NCBI GenBank assembly: GCA_016868355.1
Contig: VGHB01000012.1
Span: 19,641 to 83,640 of the forward strand
Direction: 5' to 3'
Source of the DNA: Betaproteobacteria bacterium
GTDB lineage: Bacteria; Pseudomonadota; Gammaproteobacteria; Burkholderiales; Burkholderiaceae_C
DNA: 64,000 nt
Below are positions 17,885 to 26,457 of this stretch, in pieces. The stretch's first letter is position 1; the number at the start of each line of letters is the position of its first letter. Below the pieces are notes generated by a model that saw only the letters and a program-made list of their open reading frames with translations, did no database searches and was not told where the DNA came from. Position numbers and translations under genes: made by a program.

Positions 17885-20800
17885 GGGGTGTCGGCGCCCT
17901 GTGTCGCGTTCTGCACTGGCCAATGCAGAGGCGTGGGCGCAACAGCCGAGACCGTCAACTTGCTGCTGCACCATCGCCAGAAGGGTCCGTACAGGACCTG
18001 AGTGGCCTGGGCCCACTGTTCCAGGATGGCTTGCCGCATACGCGGTTCCGCGCCTTGCACAGCGCGGCCGAAACTGCGACACCACGCTGGATTGCGCGCA
18101 GATTCGCGCGACCAGGCTTGCTCTTGATCACTAGCGCCCCAGTGCAGCGCCGCTACCAAGCGGGACGTGGCCGGCTGGGGACCTTGTTGTGGGGCCCATT
18201 GCCTGATGGTTTCCAGCACCTGTTCTAGGTCTTGGACGGCCTGTTGGGCATCAGGGGGTGGTGCACATACCCATGCATCTGGTGCCAACAGATGCAGTTC
18301 AAACGGTGAGCCTTGGGCCGCCTGAACGGTTTGCACCCACCATGCTTGAATCAACAAGTCCACACGCCACGCTGTGGGGTCCTGTTTGAACGGGTTACCA
18401 GATGCAAACGTGCTGCCCGACCACAACAGTCGGTGCCGCTTTCCGTCGGCCGCCAATACGGGCAGCCGTTCAGACAGCGTTTGGATGCGCCCCATCAGCT
18501 GCAACTGCGCCAGGCCCCCGGGTGCGGCCAGTGGAACCAGACCCTTGTTCTGAAGCCGCGCCCAGCAGCGCTGCGCCCAGGATGGGTCGGCGCAGGCAGC
18601 ATTGCCCAGATCAAGGTCACCAAGGGCGGCCTGCCAGGCCGACCAAGCCTGCAAGCCACTCAAGGCCATCGGCTCGTCTTCGTTGATGCGGCTGGGATTG
18701 GGGAGCCAGCGGGTGCTCAGCCGCTCTTGCCAAAACGCGGTGACCGGACACTTCAACCACCGAAGCACCTGTTGGGGATCGCCGGACTTTTCGCCAATGG
18801 TGGCCGTCGAGGCTGTTGGGGAATGGTCAGCACTGTCCTCCTGGGCCTGCCGTGGCGTAAGGTGTGGTTGCCATTCGTGGGTGTGAGTGGCTGGCAGTCG
18901 CCCCTGCGTGAAGTACGCGGGATTGAAGGGCTGCTGTGGATGGTCAGCGGTGATGGCCTGCACGGCCGGTTGACCCCAGATGGTGGTCAGGGCGTCACGC
19001 AGCTGCCCCACCAGCACCGATGGCGGACGATGCTGCTGGTCGGTAGGCTGCTGCCCCACCCAGCTCACCACCAACTGTTGCCGGGCAGACAGCAGCGCAT
19101 CGAGCATGAGTTGCCGATCTTCCATGCGGCGCGACCGGTCGCCCGGCCTTGCAAGGTGGGGCTGGGCCAGGAGGTCCCCCTGCCGAGCGCGGATGGGTCG
19201 GGGGTATTCGCCCTCATCCATGCCCAGCAGGCAGACCAAGCGGAAAGGCACCGCGCGCAGCGGCATCAGGGTGCAGAAAGTGACACCACTGGACCTAAAT
19301 CGCCCCTGTGCCCCTGGCTGAGCCAACTGCTCCATGACCGCCAGATGAACCAGGTCCAAACTTAGCGGGAGCTGGTACCCCGCTTGCTGGGTGTGCCCTA
19401 GCCATTCCGACAAGGCCAGGTCGATGCTCTGGCTGTTGCGCTTTTGTTCGGCGTCCACAGGCTCGAGCAGATCAGCCCAAAGGGCTCGGAAAGCCTCGAC
19501 CCAGTCGCTGGGAACATGGGGTTCAGAGGACCACAGCCGCCAAACTTCCAAGCGCCGAAGGAGACCTGCCAGCTGACCTGCCGCCCGGGCAGCCAGGCCG
19601 CACACACCGGGCAGGGGTGCCCCAGCTACAGGGTTTTCAGCCCCGGCGGCATACCCAGCCAGCATGCGGTCAACGCCAAATTGCCATGTCATGGCCGGGC
19701 CGGCGGCACCCAGCCCCAGGGAGCGCCGGTGGACGTGGTTCAAGCCCCAGCGGATGCCGCTGGCCGCGACCCAGTTGCCCAGAGCCTGTCGATCGTCTTC
19801 GTCCCATCCCCAGCGCCGACAGACGGCTGGTGAATCCAGCAAGCTCGTCAATTCTGCGGCGGTGCAGCGCCGAGTGGGCAAGCTCAACAACCAGTCGGCC
19901 AACGCCGGTAGGCCCTGATCGGCCTGCACGTGCAGATCGGCCAGGCTCCAGGGGATGTGCCGCGGGTCGTGTTCTTTGTAGGCACCAAAGACCGCCCGTA
20001 TGGCCGCAGCGTGTGTGCGCAGATCGGGCACCATCACCACCACGTCGCGTGCTTGCGGGCGGTCGGTTCCTGGGCTGGCTGTGAGCACATGCAGCAGGTG
20101 ATCGTGAAGAATCTCAACCTCTCGAAGCGCGGTATGGGCACGCACAAATCGGATCGAACCGTCGTCCAGCTGCTGCCCCTGTTTGCGCACCGAATCGGTC
20201 ACTTCGGTCAGGGGCTCGTTGCTTTGGATAGAGGCTTGCACACGCGCAAGGGCTGAATGCGACAGGCCTGCGGGGGCTGGGTCTACCCGGGTGATGCTGC
20301 GCTCATCCCCTTGGGCCCAACGCCCCTCCAGGGCTTCCACCTGCTTGATGAAGTCTCGTGATTGCTTGCCCCAGGCCGCCAAGAGTGGATGGCCTTCGTG
20401 GGGCGCATCACCCAGGTCGGTCCAATGCACTTGGCACGGACTGGGCACGGCCATCACCACCAGGGCGTGGCGTGAGAGGGCTTCCAACAGCTCCAGCACC
20501 ACCGGAGGCAAGGCGGTGCTGCCAAATAAGACGACCCGGGCCGGCAACTGAGGCAGGCTACCTGCCGAGGCCTGGCGCAGCCGCTGAATGCAGGCTTGAT
20601 GGACTGCCACGCGGGAAGGCAGCACTGACAAGCCATCTCGCTGGCGTTCGTGGTGGACCAGCCAGCGCCACAACGCGGCTTGCCACGCTTGATCTTGAGG
20701 CAGCGCTGCAGCGCGGCGCGCGTCGTGTGCCTGTAGGCGCAGCTGTGCATGCCCCTGCCCCCAGTCCCGCAGCCAATCGGGGCGATACCACTGGTACTGG

Positions 20801-21354
20801 TCGAACAGGTCGGCCGCGTGCACGCACCAACGATACAGCTCGAGCGAGCCCGGATGGACCGGACCGGCGCTGGCTGACGCTTGGGCGTGGCGTTGCAGGA
20901 TGGATTGCCAAGTCGCTTGAAGCTCCGGCAGCGCAGACCACTGCGAGGCACGCGAGGCCAGGTACCAGGGCAGGACGTCCTTGTCGGTGTACCTGGCCTC
21001 GTTGGCCTGGGCGCCCAAAACCAAACGATACAGGCGCCACGCAAAGCGCGCTGGAAGCTCCACCCGGCAGGCCGAAAGGATGCCCAATGCACGGGCGGAC
21101 TCGGCCTTGAACCACTCGGCCATGCCGTTGCTGGGGACCAAGACTGCTTCTTCTTCGAGCAGCGCCGGCGGGTAGCGACGCCACCAAGCCCACACGGTGT
21201 GGGCCAGGTCTTCGAGCTCAGGCGCCTGCAGCCACAACAAGCCAGGCTTGAAACCGGGCCGTTCGCTGGCTGGCGTGGCGCCAGGGGTAGCAGAAAAGGA
21301 GGACACGAAGGGCTGCTGAATCAAGGGGCGATCAGCTCGATGATGCCACCGCAC
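17881..21354 (-). CDS. recC: Exodeoxyribonuclease V subunit gamma (RecC)
   Basis: About 1157 aa (E. coli 1122). RecC is the Chi-recognition and scaffold subunit with an inactivated helicase fold. Recognisable stretches are VLVPSNGMAEWFK, LFGSTALPPVVLELLEALS, GVTFCTLMPLRAVPFRLVCLLGM, and DEGEYPR. The start is uncertain: GTG 21354 is the most distal; the conserved part begins about 35 residues later, so a later GTG or TTG could be used. recB overlaps its stop. A near-perfect LexA box lies about 420 bp upstream, at the 3' end of the next gene, with no convincing gene between. Confidence 0.92.
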   Translation of the reverse strand: MRWHHRADRPLIQQPFVSSFSATPGATPASERPGFKPGLLWLQAPELEDLAHTVWAWWRRYPPALLEEEAVLVPSNGMAEWFKAESARALGILSACRVELPARFAWRLYRLVLGAQANEARYTDKDVLPWYLASRASQWSALPELQATWQSILQRHAQASASAGPVHPGSLELYRWCVHAADLFDQYQWYRPDWLRDWGQGHAQLRLQAHDARRAAALPQDQAWQAALWRWLVHHERQRDGLSVLPSRVAVHQACIQRLRQASAGSLPQLPARVVLFGSTALPPVVLELLEALSRHALVVMAVPSPCQVHWTDLGDAPHEGHPLLAAWGKQSRDFIKQVEALEGRWAQGDERSITRVDPAPAGLSHSALARVQASIQSNEPLTEVTDSVRKQGQQLDDGSIRFVRAHTALREVEILHDHLLHVLTASPGTDRPQARDVVVMVPDLRTHAAAIRAVFGAYKEHDPRHIPWSLADLHVQADQGLPALADWLLSLPTRRCTAAELTSLLDSPAVCRRWGWDEDDRQALGNWVAASGIRWGLNHVHRRSLGLGAAGPAMTWQFGVDRMLAGYAAGAENPVAGAPLPGVCGLAARAAGQLAGLLRRLEVWRLWSSEPHVPSDWVEAFRALWADLLEPVDAEQKRNSQSIDLALSEWLGHTQQAGYQLPLSLDLVHLAVMEQLAQPGAQGRFRSSGVTFCTLMPLRAVPFRLVCLLGMDEGEYPRPIRARQGDLLAQPHLARPGDRSRRMEDRQLMLDALLSARQQLVVSWVGQQPTDQQHRPPSVLVGQLRDALTTIWGQPAVQAITADHPQQPFNPAYFTQGRLPATHTHEWQPHLTPRQAQEDSADHSPTASTATIGEKSGDPQQVLRWLKCPVTAFWQERLSTRWLPNPSRINEDEPMALSGLQAWSAWQAALGDLDLGNAACADPSWAQRCWARLQNKGLVPLAAPGGLAQLQLMGRIQTLSERLPVLAADGKRHRLLWSGSTFASGNPFKQDPTAWRVDLLIQAWWVQTVQAAQGSPFELHLLAPDAWVCAPPPDAQQAVQDLEQVLETIRQWAPQQGPQPATSRLVAALHWGASDQEQAWSRESARNPAWCRSFGRAVQGAEPRMRQAILEQWAQATQVLYGPFWRWCSSKLTVSAVAPTPLHWPVQNATQGADTP

Positions 21355-21777
21355 GGGCTCAGAACCTGAGCCTGCACCGGATGCCGGTACGGGCCCCGGG
21401 AGGCTGGATTCAGAGCAGGAAAGGCAGGACCAGAAAGCTTGCCAGACAACTCAAGATCACGAGCCGGTCGGGGTCGCCCTCAAAGCTGCCCAAGCGGCGG
21501 TGACGCTGATTAAACTGAGCGCCGACTTGGCAGGCCGCCTGCACCAGTGGGTGTCGGGCGCCGATTTGAGGCGAACATGGCGCTCTTGCAACACCAAAGC
21601 GCTGGGTTTCAGCGTGCACGCAGCGCACGCTGTGGACCTTTCGTCGAGCGATCGGGGCAGATGCCAAGGACTCCTGGGGCCGGACCGGTGCGCAAGATAG
21701 GTGCGAAGCATTGGCGATTGAAGGGCTCATGACAGATTGCGGGCAGGTAGTGCTCATATGCCAAGTAAGCATAAGAA
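21355..21777. other. Interval without a convincing gene, upstream of recC
   Basis: About 420 bp between recC and the LexA-type palindrome. Short open frames exist on both strands but none has a recognisable domain. A minus-strand frame of up to 120 codons ends at 21410 in a hydrophobic tail (about 16 residues rich in Leu, Val and Phe), and a plus-strand frame of 66 codons starts at 21500. Neither has a good ribosome site. The stretch could be a long recC leader or a decayed gene. Confidence 0.5.
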
Positions 21778-21797
21778 TACTGTATACCTATACAGTA
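21778..21797. promoter_or_regulatory. LexA (SOS) box
   Basis: TACTGTATACCTATACAGTA is a perfect inverted repeat with 9-bp arms around a CC centre. It matches the enterobacterial SOS consensus at 18 of 20 positions and fits the CTGT-N8-ACAG rule of LexA in beta- and gammaproteobacteria. It overlaps the stop codon of the GH17-GT2 gene. Because the site is symmetric it does not state a direction; the only gene start it could serve nearby is recC on the minus strand, some 420 bp away. Confidence 0.75.
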
Positions 21798-24487
21798 GTC
21801 AAACCCCTCCCCCACCACGCACAACTCACGGCCGCAACGTACGGAAGGGCCTGCAGCAAGAGGATGCTGCACCAGGCCCACCAAGCCGCCGTCACCGCAG
21901 GACCAGCCACCCATAGCCCCAACAGCGCACACACGAGCGCTGCGCCCAAGAGCGCTTCTTGCCACACCGATTGCCAAGCGGAGAACGACGACGCGCGCCT
22001 CGGTGACAAGCCCCTGCCGCCGTTGGCCTTGTCGGTCACGTGAAAAGCTGCAGCACCGCCCCAAACCCCCGCCAGCACACCACGCGCGATGCGGTGTGAC
22101 AACGCCATGCCGGCCCATGCCGCACCCCATACGTCTGCGGTGCTGCAGTTCACACGCCGGCGGTACAGCAGGGGAACCAGGACCAAGCGCGCGGTAAAGA
22201 ACAACAACAGTGGAAGTGCCATCAAAGGCGCAGGCAGGCTAAAGGACGAAGGTACCCATAGCACGCCCGCGCTCCACACCAGCGCGGTCAAGGTGAACAC
22301 CAGGTGCAGCGTATCGCCAACCCAAGGCAGCCAACCGGCTACAAAGTGATAGCGCTGCCCGAGGCTCAGCGGCGATCGGCTGAACAGCGCAGCAGCGTGA
22401 CGGCGCAAGATTTGAATCGCACCGCGCGCCCACCGCTCGCGCTGACGCTGATAGGCTGCAAATGTCTGGGGCACCAGCCCCGTGCCCAAGACCTCGTCCA
22501 CATAGACCTTGCGCCAACCGGCCTGCAGAAGTCGCAGACCCAGTTCGGTATCCTCACATAGGCAGCGGGTGTCCCAACCCCCAACGTCCTGTAAAGCTTG
22601 GCGCCGAATGATGGTCATGGTGCCGTGTTGCACGATGGCGTTGCGCTCGTGTCGGTGGTGCATACCCAAGCGAAAGAAGCCCTCGTACTCCCAGTTCATC
22701 ATGCGAGCCAAGCGGCTGTTTAGCCATGCGCGGTGGGCCTGCGGCGACTGAACCACCGCCACGTCTGCCTCTGAGAACCATCCCCCCAAGCGCTGCAGCC
22801 AGTCTGGCGAAACAACATAGTCCGCATCCACCACCGCCACCCAACGGGCCTGCGGATGGGTTTGCCTCAAGGCCTCGTTGAGCGCGCCCGCTTTGTAGCC
22901 CGGCCAATGCGGCAAGTGAATGAAGCGCAAACGGTGGTCACCCGCTGAGCGTTGCTGCTGCACAAAGGCCTGCACCGGCTGCCAGCAGGCCGTGTTTGTG
23001 CTGTTGTTGTCAACCACCAAGATTTCCAGACGGGGCCAGTCGAGCGCCTGAAGGCTCTTGATACCGGCCAGCACCATCTCCGCGGGCTCGTTACAACAGG
23101 CCAAATGCACGCTGACCATGGGCGTCTCGTTACCCGGCAAGACGGGGCGCGCTTGTGCCTGTAGCCGCAGGCTTCCTTCCCAGAACAGCTCGGCGAATTC
23201 AAAGGCTTGGCTCAAAATAATGGCCGCGATGAGCAGCAAGGCCGGCGCCAGCAGGGCCATCAACACTGCATCAAGCGCTTGCAAGTAGTGCATCAGCGGC
23301 AGCGTGGCCAGAACCACCACCAGTGATGAAACGGCTTGCGCGGCAATGCCAAGGGCCAAGCGACCCGTCAGACGCAGGTGTGGCGCCCTCATCAAAAAGG
23401 GCCACAACACCAGGACGCCCAGCAAGGCTGCCGCGAGGGCCTTGCCGCGCCAATAGGGGTCGCGCTCCACGGGACCCGTCCAAGCAAACTTGGGCATTCG
23501 ACGAGCATCCAGCATGCCCCAATGCGCGCCCACACTGCCTTCAGTATCCGCCTTCCAGGGTTGGTCAATGGCTTCGATCAGAAAGTAGTCCAAATGGGGA
23601 TCGCGGATGCGGGCCGACGCCACGAATTCGCGCAGAAACAGGGCCTGCTCCAGCGGCGAAGCGCCCGAACGATTGAAGGCTCCCTGCACCCACTTTTCCA
23701 CTGGTGCGCCAGCGCTGGGCCAGCCCACCTCGGCAACCACCAAGGGCTTGTCGGGATAGCGCAGCCGCAGCTCGTCATAGCGCCGCCACACTTCATGCAC
23801 CGCTACCTCAGCTGGCACGCCCTCCCAATAGGGCAAGAGGTGCACGGCGATGAAGTCAACCTCAGCAGCGAGCTCGGGGTGTGCCAACCAAACATGCCAA
23901 GGCTCGGCGGTCGAAACGGGCAGGCCCAGCGAGGCGCGCAGCCGCCTCAAGACCGCCGCCAATGCTTCTGGGCTGAGCAGTTGGTGCAGTTGCGTCTCGT
24001 TGCCGGCGATTACCCGGTCGATGCTGCGTGCCTGCGCCGGAATACCGCGCTCGGCATGCACAGCGGCCTCGATTGCCTGAAGCTCGCGCTCATTGCGAAG
24101 GTCCTGTGTGTCCAACCAAACGCCTGCGGTGATGCGCAGACCCAGAGATCGGGCCAAGGCAGGCAGGTCTGGCAGCTCTGAGGCACTGTAGGTGCGCAAG
24201 GCTGAGGTCATGAGCGCCAGCGCCTTAAGGTCGGCCGCCACCTCGCGTTGCTCTGGCCATTGACCTTGCAAGGGGCTCTGCCAGCGTTGAAAGGCGTTGT
24301 ACGCCAAACCCTTGACAGGTAACGGAGCCTCGGCTCCCGGCAGTGCGGGATTGGCCCATCGCCACACCCCCAAGTTAAGCAAGGCCACACACACACACAG
24401 CAGGGCTGCACGCAGCCACGGCCACGGCCGGGGTTGTGGGTGCGTGATCACCAGTTCAGGCCTCAACGCAAGCCCTGGGTAAATCAC
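21788..24487 (-). CDS. Membrane glucan synthase with fused GH17 and GT2 domains
   Basis: 899 aa. An N-terminal membrane segment (about 25-42) is followed by a periplasmic GH17-like domain with candidate acid/base Glu164 (AGNETQ) and nucleophile Glu253 (VAEVGWPS). Further membrane segments (about 350-430) precede a cytosolic processive GT2 domain with VVDNNS (491-496), DAD (554-556), ED (645-646) and QRERW (682-686), the D,D,D,QxxRW set of BcsA/NdvB-like synthases; the C-terminus has several more membrane spans. It probably polymerises a beta-glucan from UDP-glucose and trims or branches it on the outside. GTG 24487 is the longest start; GTG 24451 is an alternative just after the small coupled ORF. 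Confidence 0.88.
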   Translation of the reverse strand: MIYPGLALRPELVITHPQPRPWPWLRAALLCVCVALLNLGVWRWANPALPGAEAPLPVKGLAYNAFQRWQSPLQGQWPEQREVAADLKALALMTSALRTYSASELPDLPALARSLGLRITAGVWLDTQDLRNERELQAIEAAVHAERGIPAQARSIDRVIAGNETQLHQLLSPEALAAVLRRLRASLGLPVSTAEPWHVWLAHPELAAEVDFIAVHLLPYWEGVPAEVAVHEVWRRYDELRLRYPDKPLVVAEVGWPSAGAPVEKWVQGAFNRSGASPLEQALFLREFVASARIRDPHLDYFLIEAIDQPWKADTEGSVGAHWGMLDARRMPKFAWTGPVERDPYWRGKALAAALLGVLVLWPFLMRAPHLRLTGRLALGIAAQAVSSLVVVLATLPLMHYLQALDAVLMALLAPALLLIAAIILSQAFEFAELFWEGSLRLQAQARPVLPGNETPMVSVHLACCNEPAEMVLAGIKSLQALDWPRLEILVVDNNSTNTACWQPVQAFVQQQRSAGDHRLRFIHLPHWPGYKAGALNEALRQTHPQARWVAVVDADYVVSPDWLQRLGGWFSEADVAVVQSPQAHRAWLNSRLARMMNWEYEGFFRLGMHHRHERNAIVQHGTMTIIRRQALQDVGGWDTRCLCEDTELGLRLLQAGWRKVYVDEVLGTGLVPQTFAAYQRQRERWARGAIQILRRHAAALFSRSPLSLGQRYHFVAGWLPWVGDTLHLVFTLTALVWSAGVLWVPSSFSLPAPLMALPLLLFFTARLVLVPLLYRRRVNCSTADVWGAAWAGMALSHRIARGVLAGVWGGAAAFHVTDKANGGRGLSPRRASSFSAWQSVWQEALLGAALVCALLGLWVAGPAVTAAWWAWCSILLLQALPYVAAVSCAWWGRGLTTV

Positions 24488-24677
24488 CCCCAGGCTTCTT
24501 GACGCCTACCCCATGCTGCCCGCCGAACTTATGGGCGCCATGGCTATCGGTTTGTGGCTGCTCAGGGGCTTGCATTAGGAAGTGCTGCGCAGCCAGAGAT
24601 GGCGACAATGCCCGTGCTGGCCACCGCTGCGCGAGCAGCCAGCGCATGAGGTGCTGCGCCCATATGCTGGCGCTCAT
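24456..24677 (-). CDS. Small ORF translationally coupled to the sulfatase-fold gene
   Basis: 73 codons. Its ATG overlaps the stop of the preceding gene as ATGA, and its stop lies at the start region of the GH17-GT2 gene, so it would fill exactly the 186-bp gap in the operon. The N-terminus (MSASIWAQHLMRWLLAQRW) is amphipathic; the rest is polar with a Gly/Lys-rich end (KFGGQHGVGVKKPGG). No family is recognised. The position argues for a real gene; the sequence alone does not prove it. Confidence 0.45.
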   Translation of the reverse strand: MSASIWAQHLMRWLLAQRWPARALSPSLAAQHFLMQAPEQPQTDSHGAHKFGGQHGVGVKKPGGDLPRACVEA

Positions 24678-26365
24678 GGCAGTGCCGCCGCCACCCGTGT
24701 ATTGCGCACACCTGGGCCCTGAGCGGAAAACGCCTGCAACACATGGTCGGTGAGGTCGTGCACTCCGCCCAGGCTCTTGCGCTGAGGGTGCATGCCCGGC
24801 TGGTATCCGAGCATTGTCAGGCGCTGCAACACGCGGTCTTGCCGCGATACGAAGTAAACCGGCACATCCCAGGAAGCCCCCTCGCCGGTCACGCTGGCTG
24901 CGGGCTGATGGTCTCCTACCAAAATGTAGAACGTCTCCCGGCCCGAGTGGTCTCGAAGAAAGGCCCCCAGCCATTGGTAGGTGTAGGCCATCATCCGAAC
25001 GTAGTCCGGTCGCATTTGGGTCCAATTTGGGCGCTCAGCCAGGACGCGCTGCAGATCGGCGTCTTCATAGGGATTGGGCCCCAGCAGACGCTGCCAATCG
25101 GGTTGAAAGGGCGGTACCGGACTGAAAGGTAAATGGGAGGTTATGGTGGGAAAGAAGGTGAAGCGGGGCTTGGCTTTTGTGTTGCGCGGAAACAGCACCT
25201 CCAGTTGTGCCACGCTGAACTGGTCGGGGATTTTCCAAAAGCCCATGGCGGGTCCCTGATAGTTCAGGGCCGGTCCATCCACATACTGGTCGAATCGGTA
25301 AAAGGCACGTTCGGGCCAAGGCCAGAAGACACCGGGGTACACGCCGAAGGTCTGGTAGCCCTGCGACTTGAAAAGCGTCACCAAGGTGTGCCTTTGTGTG
25401 GTCAACAGCACGTCGTGGCGCATCGGGTCGCTGAGGTCGATTCCTGACAACAAGCTCAGATGCGTCAGATCAGACCCCCCGGCAAACGTGGGCGACTTCA
25501 GAAAGCCCGACACCACCAAGAAGCCGCCAGCTCGCAGATCTTGCTCAAAGCGTTGGCGAGCGGGTTGCAGCATTGCGCTGATCTGCGAATCGTCATAGGT
25601 GATAGCACCCAAGGACTCCAAAGGCATCAGCACCACATCAGCGCCAGCCAAGGCGGCCAAGGCCATACCGGGCGGCGCGGCCATCGCGTCGTCGACGGGG
25701 CTGCTGGGCGGCAAAATCCCGGCCTGCCGGGTGGGCGACCATGCGCCCCACAAGACCTGGGCTTGCCGAACCGCCACCGGCACCACGGGCTTGGACACGT
25801 AGGGCCACGTCGACTGGACCCCTGCATAGTTGGCAGCAGCCAAGGCCACGGCAGCCAAGCTGATGCCCCAGGCCCAAGGCCGGTCCTTGGCTGCAGGTGC
25901 CACACGCGCAGCCAGCACCCCCACCCCCCAGTGCAGCAATCCGTACAGAAAAACCACCAGTCCAGCAGCGCCCAATACGACCAGGGTGGTCAGCCACCAG
26001 GGCCACTCCTGTGCCGACACCCAGAGAAACCGGGGAATTTGAGGCAGGTCCCAATAGGCGTTGATGGGACGGCCAAACAGGGCGGGAACGGTGACATCGG
26101 CGTACCGGCCCAACACAAGCAGCGCATAGCCCCCTGTGATCCATCGCAGGCCCGCCGGCCCAATCGAGCCACGCCAGGCCACCAGGCACAAGATCAGCGC
26201 CCACAGCCCGATGAATTCAGGGGCCACTCGGGCGTCGAGCACGACAAAGGGCGTGGGCCACCAGGTGCTAAAACTCAAGCAGGCATTGAGCAGCAGCAAG
26301 GCCGCCAGACCTTGGCCTATGCGCATCAACCGGGTGCGGCGGTCGTATTTGTCGGACAGGTCCAT
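24674..26365 (-). CDS. Membrane sulfatase-fold hydrolase/transferase (LTA synthase / OpgB-like)
   Basis: About 563 aa. Roughly five membrane segments in the first 180 residues are followed by an extracytoplasmic alkaline-phosphatase-superfamily domain. Motifs: LMPLESLGAITYDD (first metal site), GGSDLTHLSLLSG (region of the Thr/Ser nucleophile), FFPTITSHLPF and ILVGDHQPA. Enzymes of this type move phosphoglycerol or phosphoethanolamine onto glycans or lipids. ATG 26365 (MDLSDKYDRR) was chosen; the open frame starts about 22 codons earlier. It is first in an operon with the small ORF and the glucan synthase, so decorating that glucan is a reasonable inference. Confidence 0.8.
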   Translation of the reverse strand: MDLSDKYDRRTRLMRIGQGLAALLLLNACLSFSTWWPTPFVVLDARVAPEFIGLWALILCLVAWRGSIGPAGLRWITGGYALLVLGRYADVTVPALFGRPINAYWDLPQIPRFLWVSAQEWPWWLTTLVVLGAAGLVVFLYGLLHWGVGVLAARVAPAAKDRPWAWGISLAAVALAAANYAGVQSTWPYVSKPVVPVAVRQAQVLWGAWSPTRQAGILPPSSPVDDAMAAPPGMALAALAGADVVLMPLESLGAITYDDSQISAMLQPARQRFEQDLRAGGFLVVSGFLKSPTFAGGSDLTHLSLLSGIDLSDPMRHDVLLTTQRHTLVTLFKSQGYQTFGVYPGVFWPWPERAFYRFDQYVDGPALNYQGPAMGFWKIPDQFSVAQLEVLFPRNTKAKPRFTFFPTITSHLPFSPVPPFQPDWQRLLGPNPYEDADLQRVLAERPNWTQMRPDYVRMMAYTYQWLGAFLRDHSGRETFYILVGDHQPAASVTGEGASWDVPVYFVSRQDRVLQRLTMLGYQPGMHPQRKSLGGVHDLTDHVLQAFSAQGPGVRNTRVAAALP

Positions 26366-26457
26366 CGGGGAAAAGGGTCTGGGGCCACAATGGCCTATTG
26401 TCTCGGATAGAAGGGTTCTGGTGCGCGGCACAGGACTTCATTGGGTAACACGATTGC

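Noticed and set aside
21410..21460. A 16-residue hydrophobic peptide frame on the minus strand, downstream of the SOS box, reminiscent of type I toxins such as TisB
   Set aside because: GTG start, weak ribosome site, and too short to separate from chance; the LexA box is more than 300 bp away.
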